A DNA stretch of 64,000 nucleotides from Acanthochlamys bracteata (Eukaryota; Streptophyta; Magnoliopsida; Pandanales; Velloziaceae), in assembly GCA_019914995.1 (NCBI GenBank), contig CM034127.1:8742001-8806000 (forward strand), given 5' to 3'. The notes beneath the pieces were generated by a model. The model had not been told where the DNA came from. It saw only the letters and a list, made by a program, of their open reading frames with translations, and did not search any database. The position numbers and the translations under genes are program-made. This document shows, piece by piece, positions 48,091 through 61,937 of this stretch (positions are counted from its first letter, which is position 1; each line of letters starts with the position of its first letter).

Positions 48091-50760
48091 TCAAAAGACA
48101 AGCTTCCTACGTGGTGGCAACGATTGTGGCTTTCTTCGAGCAGCAGCAGCAGCGAGATCTTTGATTGCATCAGCAACTAGATCCTTGAACAACTGCCGCT
48201 CGATGTGTAAGACAGCTTCTGAGAGCTCCACAGCTGGAGTCTCCCAAAGTCTATCACTGGCCATGTCCTTGGTGATGGCCAAATTAGTTACTTCGTTCAG
48301 GTCATCTGCTGGTGCATTCTCCTTAACTCTCCGCAACTCTACCCAAACATCATACAGTAGTAGGCCTGGTCCAGCAGCATCCTTACGGCATGTGCTGGAT
48401 GCAAAAGCATCCCAAGGTGATACACTTTTCTTCCCCTCTACGATTTCCACCACCGTGTCGAACAAAAGATGGCGACGGACCACTGATAAATGCAAGTCCA
48501 ACTCTTGATACCTCTTCTCAAGATCCAAAAAAAGGTCCGAGTTCAACTCCCGATGCCAGCCATATGCCCCGAAAATATCGGAAACGTAGATAAAATCTGA
48601 GTCCTCGGCATCAGGCCTCTCGCCGGACTTCCATTTGATTGCTGATACCGTCTCCTTCCATCTGTCTTCCCATTCTTCCAATTGATCTGAGAAGACACCA
48701 AATGAAATATCAGCAACAACCAAAGGATAAAATGGTAAATATATTCAAGTCCAGTCGTTGTAATGAACACGGCAGCTCTCGTCCACGTGATCGAATCAAA
48801 TTTCCTCGCTGGACGTGAGCTCGTGAATTGGTATTGGAGGTAAGCTTACCTTTGAAGTTAATCGACCTTTTGGAAGCGGTGACCGGAGGCGAGTTCTCTT
48901 CCGAGAGAAAAGAAGACGAGTCCAGAACAGAGATCGGGCTTGGTTGCTGGTCTCCCGCGGTAACTTTCTCTGCCGAGGTAAAAGCCGCAATGCTGCTCAG
49001 CAGCTTATCGCACCGTTCTAGCAAGTTCCTTCCCTCTACTCTGCACCTCTGCAATTAACCAAAAATCAAATAAGCAATTCTCACAGAAGCAATCAGTGTA
49101 AATCTAATTATAGCTATAAAATAAGAATAATAAGAATTACATCGAAATCAAGTTGGGAAGAAGTGCTGTAGCTGCTCTCTGAGATCACAGACATGACATC
49201 GTCGTCGTTCTCTTCAACAGAAATCTCAGCCGTCAATCTCTGGCTTCTCCGAGAACGAACGGTAACCGAATCAGGTCCAGTTCGACGAGGACTTGCTCGG
49301 GGAGATTGCACTTTGTTGATTCTATTCCGCTGAGGTTGAATATGTTTCTGTGGTTCAGGACTTCCAGGTCTCCTCCTCGCCGGTGATCCAACTGGGCTAA
49401 CAGGCCTCCGCTGCCCATTGTTGGAAATCGAATTTCTTTCAATATCAGCTCGATTACGTTGCTGTCTTGGCGATTGCGGTGGTCGTGAAGGCCCAGATCT
49501 CATAGGCGGTGGTGGAGATTCTGTTACTGGCCTTCTTGGAGACTTTGGAGCAGGTTTCATCACAACAATTGGCGCATTGTCGCGGTCTCCGGCTCGGGGT
49601 CGGTTGTTTTCATCGATTACATAGTTGTAGCTATTCTTGTTATCGTGTGGCCGAGAGTGCAGTAGTCCCTTGAGCTGCACGGCTTCAAGTATTTGCTTCA
49701 ATGTCTCGAGGTCGCGCGCCGGTTCATCAATGCCGCGCATTCGAAGCCGCCGCTCGACCTCGCCATATACAGAGCCGTTCATCTTCGGTTCCGGGTAGAA
49801 TTCTTCGAAGAAATTCCTCCGCTGAACAGGCGGTGCCACCGGTGTCCTCATTGTAGGATTCGGCTTCATTTCGCGACTCTGTAAACGTGACCGAAACAAT
49901 CCATCCATCTCTCCTACGGATGAGGACGGTTGTGGCTGTGGAGGAAGGTTGCGGAACGCCGTCGGATCGAAAACCTTGGAAAGATCTCGCTGCACGCGGG
50001 ACTCCGATGCAGATCGACGGAGCTGCGGACTCTTTCCCGTCTCTCCGTTATCTAAGCTGGATCCCGGAAGAGCTTCAAGACCCATAAGCCTGGCTACAAC
50101 ACTAGGCGACCGGCGCTGTTGGTCTTGTTCATCAACAGCAGCTGCTGGCGGTGGAGTGCGGATGTTGCGTGGCCGAAGTTTGCCCTTGGCATCAACAATG
50201 GCTCGGCTGTCGAGTGAAAGCCGCGGGGCTTCTCGAAGTTTCCATGTGGATCTCATCCCTTCTTTGAAGTCGAACACAGGCAATGGGATCGATGGCCGTG
50301 ATGGAATTTCCTCCGCTACGGCTGCTGTTGCTGGGGCAGTAGTTTCCCTCTCTGGCGATGAAGGGCATTCTTCAGTTGCTTCTTTAATAAATGACGCGGC
50401 CGATATCTCTGACATCTCTGACGGTGATCTCGATCCGGCAGCCTAATTCATACGTAATGTTAACAAGGGGAAATTTCTATCAAACATTTCCAGAAATCTG
50501 GAAAAATGAAGAATCACGGAAAAAGTAAACAAATAGCGAAAACAAAGAAGAGAGATCAATCAGAGTTGAGACAGAGATCGTACCGGAGAAGAAGGTAGGC
50601 GTTTGGCGGCATAAACACGTTTTCCGGCAAGGATCTGGTGACGGTCAAATAACTGGAGGAATCCAGCCATACAACCCATCTGTCTCTCAAACTGTCTCTC
50701 CAGGTCCTTCTCATCAACCACTGCTGCCGACGCAGCAATGCCGGCGGTCACCGGACCCAT
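48091..50760 (-). CDS. LONGIFOLIA/TRM-family protein (DUF3741/DUF4378)
   Basis: TON1-recruiting-motif proteins of the LONGIFOLIA type associate with cortical microtubules and promote longitudinal cell elongation. Minus-strand exons are 50760-50584, 50442-49141, 49048-48850 and 48686-48091. Introns of 141, 92 and 163 bp are all GT-AG, with phases 0, 0 and 1; the last split codon restores Asp560. The product is 757 aa. Conserved blocks in order are QMGCMAGFLQLFDRHQ (27-42), KLREAPRLSLDSR (127-139), SPSVVARLMGLE (171-182), RDLETLKQILEAVQLKG (302-318), a basic Pro/Arg/Ser-rich stretch (about 350-450), PSPISVLDSSSF (C-terminal half), and a DUF4378 domain (about 565-740). The start ATG at 50760 precedes the conserved block by 26 residues. 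It is shorter than Arabidopsis LNG1/2 (about 900 aa). The exact TRM subclass is uncertain. Confidence 0.93.
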
Positions 50761-52084
50761 CTCTCCGGTGAACTATTCCCTCCGTCTCTCCCTAGATCCC
50801 CCCACACACAGTTCCTCACTCACTTCTTGGACACGCTCGTTTGTCTCGCTGGATCCCTTCTCTTTTTCGCGTTCAGTCGGAGGCGTCAGTAGCAGTGCTA
50901 CACTCGCTTTGCTGCAACTCCCGCTTCAAGGCTTTTAAAGCGGCGGTGGATCCACAAATGACAGATCTAGCCTTACTCTATCCGTTTTAACGCAATATAT
51001 CTCTAACGACTCCATCTTACCATTGTTTAGGATTCCGTGCTCGGTAGACCGAATCTTCTCACTTAAAACCACGGTTTGCGTCTCGGCCGAACGTTTCGGC
51101 TGCAGCCCATCATGAAACCGACTTCGGCCTGTTTTTGCTGCCATCCAAATTTCGGCCTAGAGTTGCCGGTTTCGGCCAGAAACACTTGCATTTTGTTCGA
51201 AATAGACCGAAAGGCTATTGTTTCCTCCGGATAAGAAAAGAGGCTAGAAGTATAAGAAAGTATTTTTTCACTTTTAGAATTTACTTTTTAAATTAAAGAA
51301 ATAGTATTAAGCTCAATCTTAGCTGCATTTAAAAACATAAAATAGCTCTTTATAAAAAGATATATAAATGAAATTTATTTCTAATGATATATTATTGTAA
51401 TTTTTTTCAGTAAATTATTCAAGCTCAAATAAACACACTTTAAATATAAGTACTACTTAAGATGAGATTTTTTTTCTTTATTCTTCTATGAATTTTCTAG
51501 TTCATAATTTCAAAAATTCAAATATAATCGACCTTATATTTTAAAAACTAACTAAACAATAATAACAATCGTAACTAAACTTATTTTACTCGTCGTGCAT
51601 AATTTATGTCAAATTGATCTAATTGTAGCTGATATCATCCTTATAATTCTGTTAAGATTCAACAATACTTAATTATTTCATAGATTAGTGAAAAATATAA
51701 TTTAAATGACAAAAAATAGTAAAAATAAAGTCCCTTTTGAAATAAAATTAGTGATTTCACTATTGGTTTCATATTATTTTGAACTATACAATGATATGGT
51801 TTGATCGAGATAATTTTAATTTGTATCTAATTTCAAATTTAAAATTTCTACATTTTTCTATAGTCATATAACCGTATAATATATCAACTATTATCAACTA
51901 AAATAGCACAAAACTTTAGTTGATTACTTTTAAGAAACTCGAAATCCTAATTTTGAATTCGATACCCAAAGATCTGAAACTTTGTTGTTGCATAGAAAAC
52001 TGATATTGAGAACGAAATCTATAACCTAGGTTACAACACGATCAAACCGACCGACTCGTTAAAATCGAAACAAATCTTATTTCG
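50761..52084. other. Promoter side of the TRM-like gene, no other gene seen
   Basis: The first ~180 bp is C/T-rich (sense strand G/A) and likely 5' UTR. A TATA-like tttaaaa lies on the minus strand at about 50933-50939. Beyond 51240 the sequence is AT-rich with nothing recognisable. Confidence 0.4.
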
Positions 52085-52318
52085 AGGGCGTTTGGTAGTG
52101 TTTATAAAATAAAATTTTTCTGAAATGGAGAGTATTTTTATTTTTATTTTGAAAAATGAGTTTTATTTTTTTTACTTTAAAAAAAAAATAAAAATATCTC
52201 ACTACGTAGAATTTTTGTACACTTTCTAAATTTTTAAATAATTATAAAATATATATTAAAAAATATAAAATAGAAAAATAGAAAATGAATATTTAAAAAA
52301 TGTAATATCAAACGCCCC
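52085..52318. repeat. AT-rich MITE family 1, copy C (best preserved ends)
   Basis: Begins gggcgtttggtagtg and ends tatcaaacgcccc, a clear terminal inverted repeat of about 10 bp. The interior is shared with copy A: gaaatggagagtatttttat, then tacgtagaatttttgtacac. Length about 234 bp. Confidence 0.75.
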
Positions 52319-52510
52319 CTTCATTTGCACTTTTTGGTTTTGTTTTTCTATTTTTTATTTTAATTTTTTATTTCATATTTTTTAATAATTTTTTTATAAA
52401 ACTTTAAAATTTTATTGTTTTTATTATTTTTAAATAATAAATAAAATTTATTTTAAAAATAATAAAAACGTTTTTCGTTTTAGAATAACTTTTTTAAAAA
52501 AAACACTGCT
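52319..52510. repeat. Second AT-rich MITE relic abutting copy C
   Basis: Runs from cttcatttgcac to aaaaaacactgc with an A/T body like the other relics. It adjoins copy C directly. Confidence 0.4.
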
Positions 52511-54054
52511 ACACATATTAATCCTCAGGCAATATGTATGACTCGGAGGATGACTTAAGCAGTGGTAAAAGTTGGGAACTTAGGGAGGCGGGGAAAGTTT
52601 GACCGATTGATATAAAGAAAAAGAACGGAGAATGAGAATAAGACGGTCCCCTACTTCAGCTGAAAGAATTCTACAAGTGGTGATTAGTGAGTGATAGAAA
52701 TAATAGGTATTAATGGTCTTAACACCATGATTGCAGTGTTGCTGAATCACTGCATTGCATTGTTTGGTCAGTCGATGATAGACTTATATTCATTCGAGTG
52801 CGCTATGAAGAATGCCTGTCAAAGCTAAATATAATAGTTGCTGTTGTAGTAGTAATGCTAGGAGGTTTATTGTTATGGGTGTTAGTGATAGGTTCAATGG
52901 GATTCTATTGGCAAAACTGACCGTTCGTTCGTTCATAGTAATAATTACATTTTCTTGTTTTCGATGGTGAATGAATTATTGCTCTGGTAATTCGATTACA
53001 GTTGGTGACTCAGGTTACGGAGATTTGCAATTGGAGAATTAAATTAATTGAGTTTAATAAAAAATGAATTAGAAAAAGTTTTGATGAGTTTATATTAAAT
53101 TAAATATAAAAATATTTTGAGTTTAAATTCAACAAATAAATTCTGTATAATTAAACAAAAATTTTGAATTTAATGCGCAATAATATGCTATGGATTGGTG
53201 ATTTGGTGGTTCGTACTACGTTTTACGGAGAACATCTCCACGACAAACTGAAAGTTGAGAATTTGCTACATTTTAAGTGCCGAGTACAGAGTTAATGTGT
53301 AAACCAATTTGGGCAACATAATTTGCGATAGTATATAATACAAAATTCCTGCTGTCATGCATTTGTATTCCGAATAGAATTCTTATAATTAATTGGCGTA
53401 AAATATTTAAAAATATAATTGCAAAACTAAAGGACAAACTAGAAAATTTATAGCACAAAACAGTCTCATGTTTAGAGTTTTATAAAATTTTAAAATTAAA
53501 AACAAAGCAAAAAGTAGCTATATACATACTGCAACAATAAGAAAATATATAAAACAATTTTGAATAAATTTTGAATAATTTATTTTGAATAACTTTTTAA
53601 ATATTTTTAGTAGAAATACCGAAATCATTTTCGTGCATGGTAGAATTTCTAGAACATTTCTACCTCTTTTTTTTTGCCAATGAGGGATAACCTATCATAG
53701 AAGCATGTGTATGAATTTAAATACACTAGTGTTTTATTCAAATACGTGATGCATAATAAATATTGTAACTATTCATATTGAGACAGCGGGACACACAACA
53801 TGAATATGGCAGAAGCATGATTCATGGATCATGTGATGCATGTATACGGAAGGAACCAGTGTAAGAAGAAATGCTGCAATAGTTTCCAACTACTATCTCC
53901 TAGTCCTAGTACCGCTGATCCCAATCTGAACAAGAACAGACCATGACCAAGATGGAAAATGGGGGTCTGGCTAATTATTTCTCAGACAAATTATTATAAA
54001 ATCAGACGAGACATGCAACATGGATAGATTAGTACCAACAAGTTCAGGTGTCGT
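52511..54054. other. Spacer, no gene seen
   Basis: Moderately AT-rich sequence without recognised genes or element termini. Confidence 0.4.
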
Positions 54055-54510
54055 TTAGGCGTGCGTTTGACATTGATTCTCATAAAAATGCTTTTAAAAT
54101 TTTCAACTTCATATTTTTAATAAATTTTTTATAATATTTTATAATAAATTTATTTAATTTTTTTTAAAAAAAATATAAAAAATTGTATAGCATAAGGTTT
54201 TTTATCACATAATGTTATTATTTTTTAATTAAAATTTATTTCTTGAAATATAATAAAAATATTATTTGTTTATAAGCACCTTTAGACACCAACTAATAGT
54301 ACTTATTAATAATTAATTTTATTTTATTTTTTATTTTATAAAAAGTTTTTAAATAATATTTAAAGAAAATCTGTAGAAAATAATAAAAAAGATATAAATT
54401 ATAAATATATATTTTCTCTTATTATTTTTTAAATTAAAATAATTTGTTTTTTAAAAACCTTTAAATAACTTGTTTTTATAAAAGAAAATTTATTTTAAAC
54501 ACCTTCAAAG
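54055..54510. repeat. Pair of AT-rich MITE relics
   Basis: The first runs from gcgtgcgtttgac to gcacctttagacacc (about 54058-54290). A second, similar body follows to about 54510 (aaacaccttc). Both have the A/T-run structure of family 1. Confidence 0.4.
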
Positions 54511-55659
54511 GTTCATTGAGGTACGACTTTACACGGTTACGCTTATCAACATTTTATTTCAATCCGTAAACCGGGTACGCTTTCTAATAATATTACAAGA
54601 TAGCTATCTTCAGCAAATATATATATTGTCAATCATTAATATTATCTTCAATGTATAACGCATCTTATGTAATTAGAATCGCCTACTCAGGGAAAGTTGG
54701 GATATTTTATTTTTTTTTGGCTAATTTATGGTTGATTAGTGTTTGGGTAATTAGCTCCGCCACTACCATTGAACAAACTCGTAAGAATTACTACTAAATA
54801 AAAGTTAAATATAGTATGAGATAGGGAGAGGTAGCTTCCATGAAATACTGCTGGGTCACTGATTTATACCCAGATCATCGGGCCGACTCACTGAATCAAA
54901 AACAAAAATAAATCAAACTTTTTTTCTTCAAAGCAGTCGCCTTCGTCATACTTGAATGTTGGATATCGTGTTCTGTTTTTCGCTTCACTATCTCTCCATC
55001 AGCAGATCAACTCATTGTATTATTATCATATTCTGTTTTCATTTCACTGTATCTCCACCAACAGTCATCTCACCACCGCTGTAGTCACTAGTAAGGTTAC
55101 TGAACAGTTCAATGCTTGATGGTTTCATCAGGCTTTGATAAGCCCATAGCAGAAAAGGTGGTTTTAACGGTGTTCTTATATCATATAGTCTGCGAACTCA
55201 CTGTGGGTAAATCCGATCTGGCCTAGTTTGATGAATTAGAGACAGTTGAATCTGCGGTGCATGCGATCACTAATTGCTCCGAAGCATCAATCCCTACGTG
55301 GAGAAAGAACAACTCGTTGGCGATCATCAAGAGATTCATTGAATTGCTTAGTTCAGTTGAGCTCGTTGCGTTCTTTATTGCTGCTAGTGGTGGGGATCAC
55401 TAGCATGCGATGAAAACGTCCGTCGCTGATATCGACTTTAGCTTGCGCCCGAAAGATTTTTTGTTTTTTTTTTTTTATATATGAATCAATGATCAACTGA
55501 CTCGGTCTAAAACTGTGGCCGGATCGCCAATTTTTAGTTTGATTTGATCAATCCGGACGAAATCTGACTACGTTAGAGTAACTTGCTTTTCTCATGAAAG
55601 TCCTAACTTGCAGTAAGACAGCCACTGCTGTCTTGTCTAAGTTGTTGGCTTTAGGAATC
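54511..55659. other. Spacer with a coding-like patch, no gene supported
   Basis: 55060-55450 is less AT-rich. One frame reads TVESAVHAITNCSEASIPTW but is interrupted by stops and matches no family I know. It may be an old gene or transposon fragment. Confidence 0.3.
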
Positions 55660-55870
55660 ATTTAGCTGTCCCTTTTAAGTATTTTTTATTTTTAAATTTT
55701 AAATTTTCTAAAAAACATTTTATAATATTAAAAATTCTTTCAAATATTCAAAAAATTTACATAAATTGTTTGTTACAAAGTTCTAACTTTTTTCTATAGT
55801 ATTTTTGAACTAAAAATGTAATTATTATTTAAGTTAAATGATCTTTTATTTTAAATAATTTTTAACGATC
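55660..55870. repeat. AT-rich MITE-like relic
   Basis: A/T-run body (tttttatttttaaattttaa to aaataatttttaacg) resembling the other family-1 relics. No clear ends. Confidence 0.3.
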
Positions 55871-58800
55871 TTTTAAACCATCTCCGAAACAGAGCGTGCT
55901 TGAAGCTTGTTCAGAGAGGTCCAGTCAACCTTTGGCCACATCTTACAAAACATGAAAAAACTTAAGGTGATGGACTGTTTAGGATTGCTGATTCTATTTA
56001 CCCATTTTTTTAGTGGATTTTCAAGTTCTAATATCAAGGTACAGAAGTGAAGTTCCAGTCGTTGGATAGCGCATTTTAGCCGCAGTATTAGCAAACCCGC
56101 AATTGATAGCGCCCACTTACTGTGATCGATAAGGACATCCACTAGCGTAGAAAAATGGTGTAGGAATCACATTAATTATAAACTTACCAACTATCTCGGA
56201 AACAGATGCAGTTAAGAATTGTTGAATATTATTAAATGCATGCCATCATTTGATTGAAAAAACATTTTTATTAATGTTGTTTAATTTTGTAATGGGCTGG
56301 ACGAATTTCATAATGCTTTAGTCTCTATTACAATCTAGCTATCAGCAAAATTGTTTCAGATCCAACATTTGCTTAATACAAACTGTATATAAGCTTAGAC
56401 CCAGTACTGTTAATGCTTGGCCAATGGCTATATTACAGCATTGCAACGAAACCACATAGGTGACCCATTCTGCTGTTGCAGCCTTGCATTATAAACTTTC
56501 AACACAGAAGAAGTATAAGAGAGAGAAGCTCCCATAATGCAGCCGCAGACTAATTAACATGCATGCAGTAGATATTCTTTAAAGGACTTCATATTAAGAA
56601 GCAAAGACCTATCCCTCTCTATGATTTGAACTTGCTTTGAAACTCCATTTTAGCGCCAAGCTAAGGCATCATGTGAACCGCATTCTAAGGGGGCCCGAGT
56701 CGCCCGACAACGGCACAGCAAGGTTCGCTGGCTTAGGGGCCTACAACCTGGTCGCCACTGCCACTGTGAACTCCCATCCTTACTATGTATGAGTTGTGCT
56801 CGCCGGAAGTATGTATGTAAAGGCCAGCTACATGCATTCTCATAACTTTCAAGTTGGAGAGGCTAGTATTAATTCCACTTGGTTGTTAACTATATAGGCC
56901 AAAGCATTCTTCGTGCTAAAACTCAATTATAGGGGGGAACGTGGTACTGTGGTAAGTATGATTCAGCGGTTAATTATTTAATAACTTTTTTGGATGGAGT
57001 AGATATTTAATATTCAAATTGGTCAGGATTTAATATTATATGCGCTTTGCTAATAAAAGTAACCTAAAGTTTAAGGGATTCATGAGCACTACTGTACGCT
57101 GCGCTTTATCTATCTTCTGCCTTTTTGCTTGACCAAGACGACTGGAGGTGGGCTGCAAAAGGCGAAGACATACGTATGGATAGTTCACGAAAAACCAACA
57201 TTTTATATGTTGTTATCATATTTTTATCACGTAATGTGGTAGATAATTACTGGTAGCTAGCTACTTCCTTCCTTTCACGTATAAGATGTTTGTTTTTGCA
57301 TGTTTCCTAGCCAGCTACCACTTGTTTTAATATACATTAATCAAAATTGAAAAAACAAATTGGAAGATTAAGATATTTATCATGCATGGGATGGACCCTT
57401 TAATTTGTTCTTATTAATTTTTCCATATATTAATTAAAAGTTTGAATCTCTAATTTAGAATTCACTATGAAGAAAATAATTATCTAAACTATATAAATAA
57501 ATACGAAGAATATGAGATTTTATTTTAACGCTCATCCTCACACAACTTTATAGACGTGAATGTCAGAAACAAACGAACCTGGAGGTGTATATATGAACTC
57601 TCATACTATATAGATATTGATTTTCAATCTAAAAATTTAAAACAAAAAAGAAAGATGTCAAGTCTATATAAATGGACCGAATAAATACTAGATGAATAAT
57701 GTGAGATTAAACTCATTTTTAAGCTATAATGTGCATTATTAACATTTTATTTTTAGTCAGTAATGTTTGTAAATTTTGATTAAGTAAGTCCTTTTTTATC
57801 TAAAGTTTTTAGGAGATGGGTTATTTCTTTTGTTCATACAGGTGTTGTTTTGTAAGTTATATTTAATTACGCTATTTCGTTTTATAATTAGTTAATTACA
57901 TGAGTTAGAAACAAATTCTTTCCATTTTAGACACTAAAAAATAGATATTACATGAGAGGCAAAGAGAGGCAAAGGATTATTGTATACACACGTTGCTCAA
58001 TTCGGATTCCAAAAAGACAAGTAATGTGTGTTGGCATGCATGGCATGGCAGGGCTCTCCATGAGTGTATACAGCAAGTTTATATAATTTGCCACAGTCGG
58101 CCATGTTCTCGAAATACCTCAGCCATGTTCACCGACTGATCATGACATGGATGGAGCACATTCCTTACGTCAATCTTTTCTTTCTTTCAACTCACTCATT
58201 CATTGACCTCATGATCACACACATTCCCCTACTAGCTAGTAGCTACTGGCCAAGGACATGAACTGAAAAAACAATACAGAAAAAGCTTAGAAATATACCT
58301 TTCATGAGAAAATCCACAGTACTAGCTAGATACACCTGTTAATTTTCTGTTGCTATGTCCATGATTTCTCTGGCATTTTCTGTAAAAGAGCTTTAAAGGT
58401 TTATTGCAGAATCAATCAGCAATGATCACATGGGAGCTCTTAAAGAGATCTCTCGTCTCTTGTAGTAGTCCATAGTTTAGACTACTAGCTAACTAGAGCA
58501 AATTCTGGGGCCACTTGGCAGAGCTAACATGCAATATTGTCCTGTTTTTCAAGTGCCAGAGTTTTTGTACATGATGGCCAGAATTAGGTTAATTACGGTT
58601 AGGCTAATACTGGTTGAATCATATGTCTTTTCTGTAGACAAAATCTAACATATCTCAAAGCCTCCCACTTAATTGATTGTGATCAAAATCAAAGTCCATC
58701 CTTTTTTTTAAAAAGAAGATCAACTTACAATTTAATGATTAACATAATTATGTTCGTTCTTAAGTTTTGTTTCTCAGTTACTTTGAGTCAATAAAATGTG

Positions 58801-59638
58801 AACTTGTACGAGTACTTCCAGTTCTCCATTTTGAATTATATGATAAGCTTTAGTAATTTCTAGGTAGCATTAAGTGTGCATAGCTGAAGTTAATTACCTG
58901 ACCAGAAAAATAAAAACAAAAACAAAAAGCCAAGCCAATTTGCCTAGCGTAATGTTCCCACAAATTTAAGTTCAAGATGTGAATAACTTTAAAAAACTGC
59001 ACCAAGAGGAAACAACATATCCTGAACTCTTGATCTTCTTGAAGTATATATATGTTATATTTGATTTAATGAAACCATATATCAAAAGCCATCATATGAA
59101 GCATTATTTTGATAATCAACTAAGTAGGACCTACGACCAAGTTCCTTATGCAAAAATTGTTGATAATAATACAACATAAGAAGATCTATCTAAGTAGGAA
59201 AGTCGCATTTATTACTATTAAGTCCTAATCATCACAATGTTCATCATATTCAATAGCATAGACCGTCATCTAAAACAACTAAACAAATAAAAGTTGTTAG
59301 CATGGAAAAGGTCAACTTCTTGGTTTTACTTGTCGACATTCTTTTTGTTCGCTTTGTAGGCTGGCTAGGATTTAGATCATGACCCCCTTTATGCTATCGC
59401 TACTGTTGTATTAAACTACGTAAGTAATTGGGGATTAATTAGACCTACATATGACCAAACTGTTAATGGTTCTTCTTCACCTAAACTTACTAATTCCTAT
59501 TATTCCACATGGCCATTCAATTAAGTCGACCAATTAGCTGCGTAAGTTTCCTTGCAATTTAATTACCTTCAAGCTTTTACTAGTATGTATTATCACACCA
59601 ATTTCTTTTTACGATCATGCCTCAATTTGATTTGAAGA

Positions 59639-59660
59639 ATATATATATATATATATATAT
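59639..59660. repeat. (AT)11 microsatellite
   Basis: Twenty-two alternating A and T bases. Confidence 0.9.
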
Positions 59661-60727
59661 AAACCTTAACAAATTAGCAATATAAGATAGCAAAAGATTT
59701 TTTATATGTAAACAATTCCTCCCTAGCTTGCATTCTCAATAATATCTACTAACTGATTAATCATACATAACGCTCTAAAAAATTATTTTAAAATTTTAGA
59801 AGATACAAATATATACATTATTGAATAATTATAACGTAGAATTTTTTTAAATATACAAAAATTTCTTAAAACTTTTTTTATAATCTTATTTTTAAGCTAC
59901 TCAAAACAGGGGTTACTCTTGTCACACCACTGACCACATTCATAAGAACTTCTTCCATATGTGTATAATTCATCTTACTTGTGATAGTCCTCATCCTCTA
60001 TTTTTGGAGAACTGCATTGCATACGTTTGAAGGCCTAGTTCAGCGCTTGGAAGAATCAGCGGACCATGTGTAGTTGAAGAAGACTATCTGTAACATCAGT
60101 CTTAGTTGATAGTACCTAAAACGAATCTTTTTATAGAAAATTGAGAAAAAAAACGAAGTGAAACTAATTAATTGAAAACCCTAATAAGAAATGGTGAGAT
60201 GGTAGTATTGAGACCTAACTGCACTGCCCTATCCTGCGTTGTTCTCTTCCTAGCATTAAAACCGTTCTTGTTTTGCCCTCTGCTTCTTTTACCAGTGTTG
60301 CTTTTTACAACTTTCAGTGACAACCATTTAGGACAAGGGATAATTTTGGTTGAAGCACTCAACCCATGTTACATCATATGATATCCCCTCTTTCTTAATG
60401 CCAAAATTATTATATATTGTTGCATAGAACTGTGGGTACAAAAGGAAAAAATATTGAGTTCTTTCTCTGAAAATTTGGATAAAAGAACTCAGATCGAGTA
60501 GGGTGTTTGTTTTCATCGTTGAGGGTGCCGAGTTCACATGGGAGAAGTTCATAGATTTTCAGATACATTAATTTGGATTAAGATGAAAACGAAGAAGAGA
60601 ATTAAACTCCTGAATATCAGGACTCAGAATTCAACAGAGCAGTCTAACAGATGAATAAGTGCAAGGCAAGGGAAAATAATGTATAAAAATAGATCATTAG
60701 ATGGATCAAAGCAATTAAGTAATTGCA

Positions 60728-60755
60728 GTTGTTGTCGTTTGTTGTTGTTGTTGTT
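60728..60755 (+). repeat. Imperfect (GTT)n microsatellite
   Basis: Repeated gttgtt with one interruption (gtcgttt), in otherwise ordinary non-coding sequence. Confidence 0.85.
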
Positions 60756-61847
60756 ATATAATGCAACTCATTCATGTGATAGCAACTGTCAACAGTGTTA
60801 GTGATGTCATACTGAATTTTTGCCTACTAGATTCAATCTTAGGTTTTCTGCACCCAATAGGATAAACAAATGCATTCAACCCCGTAAACCTTCAAGGTGA
60901 AGTTACATACTTGATATGTGTATATATAAAAAGCAGTGCTTGTTGAATGCATGTGACATTGTTATGTACTACAGCGTAAGCAAACAGAATGTTGAATGAG
61001 CAAGCCTGTCATTTGTTTGTTTTTAATGTTCCCTTACGGCCAAGCTTCTACTAATAACCTATCTTTTATATTGTAGTGGCCTAGATAAAAATCTCTGTGC
61101 CCCTTAATTAAACCAAACCACCAGTTGATGCATGTGCGGTGGTTGGGAATATTTTCAAGGGTGATTTAGATTCATAACAACTTTATTTGATATGGGTGAA
61201 ATAATGGAAACAAAGGCCATATTACTCTGAAGAAGCAAGAAGAAGCAATTACTCTGGAAAGCAGCACATGTGGAAAATCCATAGACACTAAAATAAGTTA
61301 ATTTAACAAAGTTTCACAGGAACTTTAAGCAGTTTTTTTTTCCTTTACTCTGGTCAGTTTCTACTTTGTTTTCATAGTTATCCTCCATATTTGAAGTATT
61401 CTGTTTGTTACTGTCCGCAATTTACTGGCTGTCTTTTAACGCTGGTACATCATAATAAATGAAAATATATAAAACTGTAAGACGGTAAAATTATCATAAG
61501 ATCTATACACTAATGCAGAGACTGTTCTAATTTTGATATTATCAACTCTGACAATTGTCATTGTGAAGCACTTTGCGTTGAAAAGATACCATAACAGAAA
61601 TCAAGATTAATCATATGCATAGTAACAGAAGTTTTGGATTTCCAAGGATTCAAAGTCGATATACCTTCCCCGTTACAAATCCAGTGAAATCTATGAACTA
61701 GCCTTTGATTTACTAAACATGTAAAAACAATAAGCAGTCAAATGCAACTTTGAGATACGATACTTGAGGTACTGCTACAAGTTACAAGAATTTTATGTTG
61801 TTGTATACTGTGGAATCTTTGCAACCTTCCAAAAGAATACTATACTA

Positions 61848-61937
61848 CACTATCAAGCATCAAGATTAGGGAGGATACGGTTGGAATGAGTTCACTATCA
61901 AGCGTCAAGATTAGGGACGATACGGTTGGAATGAGTT
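61848..61937 (+). repeat. 45-bp perfect-phase tandem duplication
   Basis: Two 45-bp units abut exactly (61848-61892 and 61893-61937). Each begins cactatcaagc and ends ttggaatgagtt. They differ at two positions (a/g and g/c), indicating a fairly recent duplication. Confidence 0.92.

Larger units (their letters stand above)
55871..61847. other. Long gene-free stretch
   Basis: No coding region is supported. A GC-richer patch at 56680-56790 has an open frame (RGPESPDNGTARFAGLGAYN) without family match. An AT-rich relic lies at about 59770-59900. Microsatellites are at 59639-59660, (AT)11, and about 60728-60755, (GTT)n. Confidence 0.4.
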
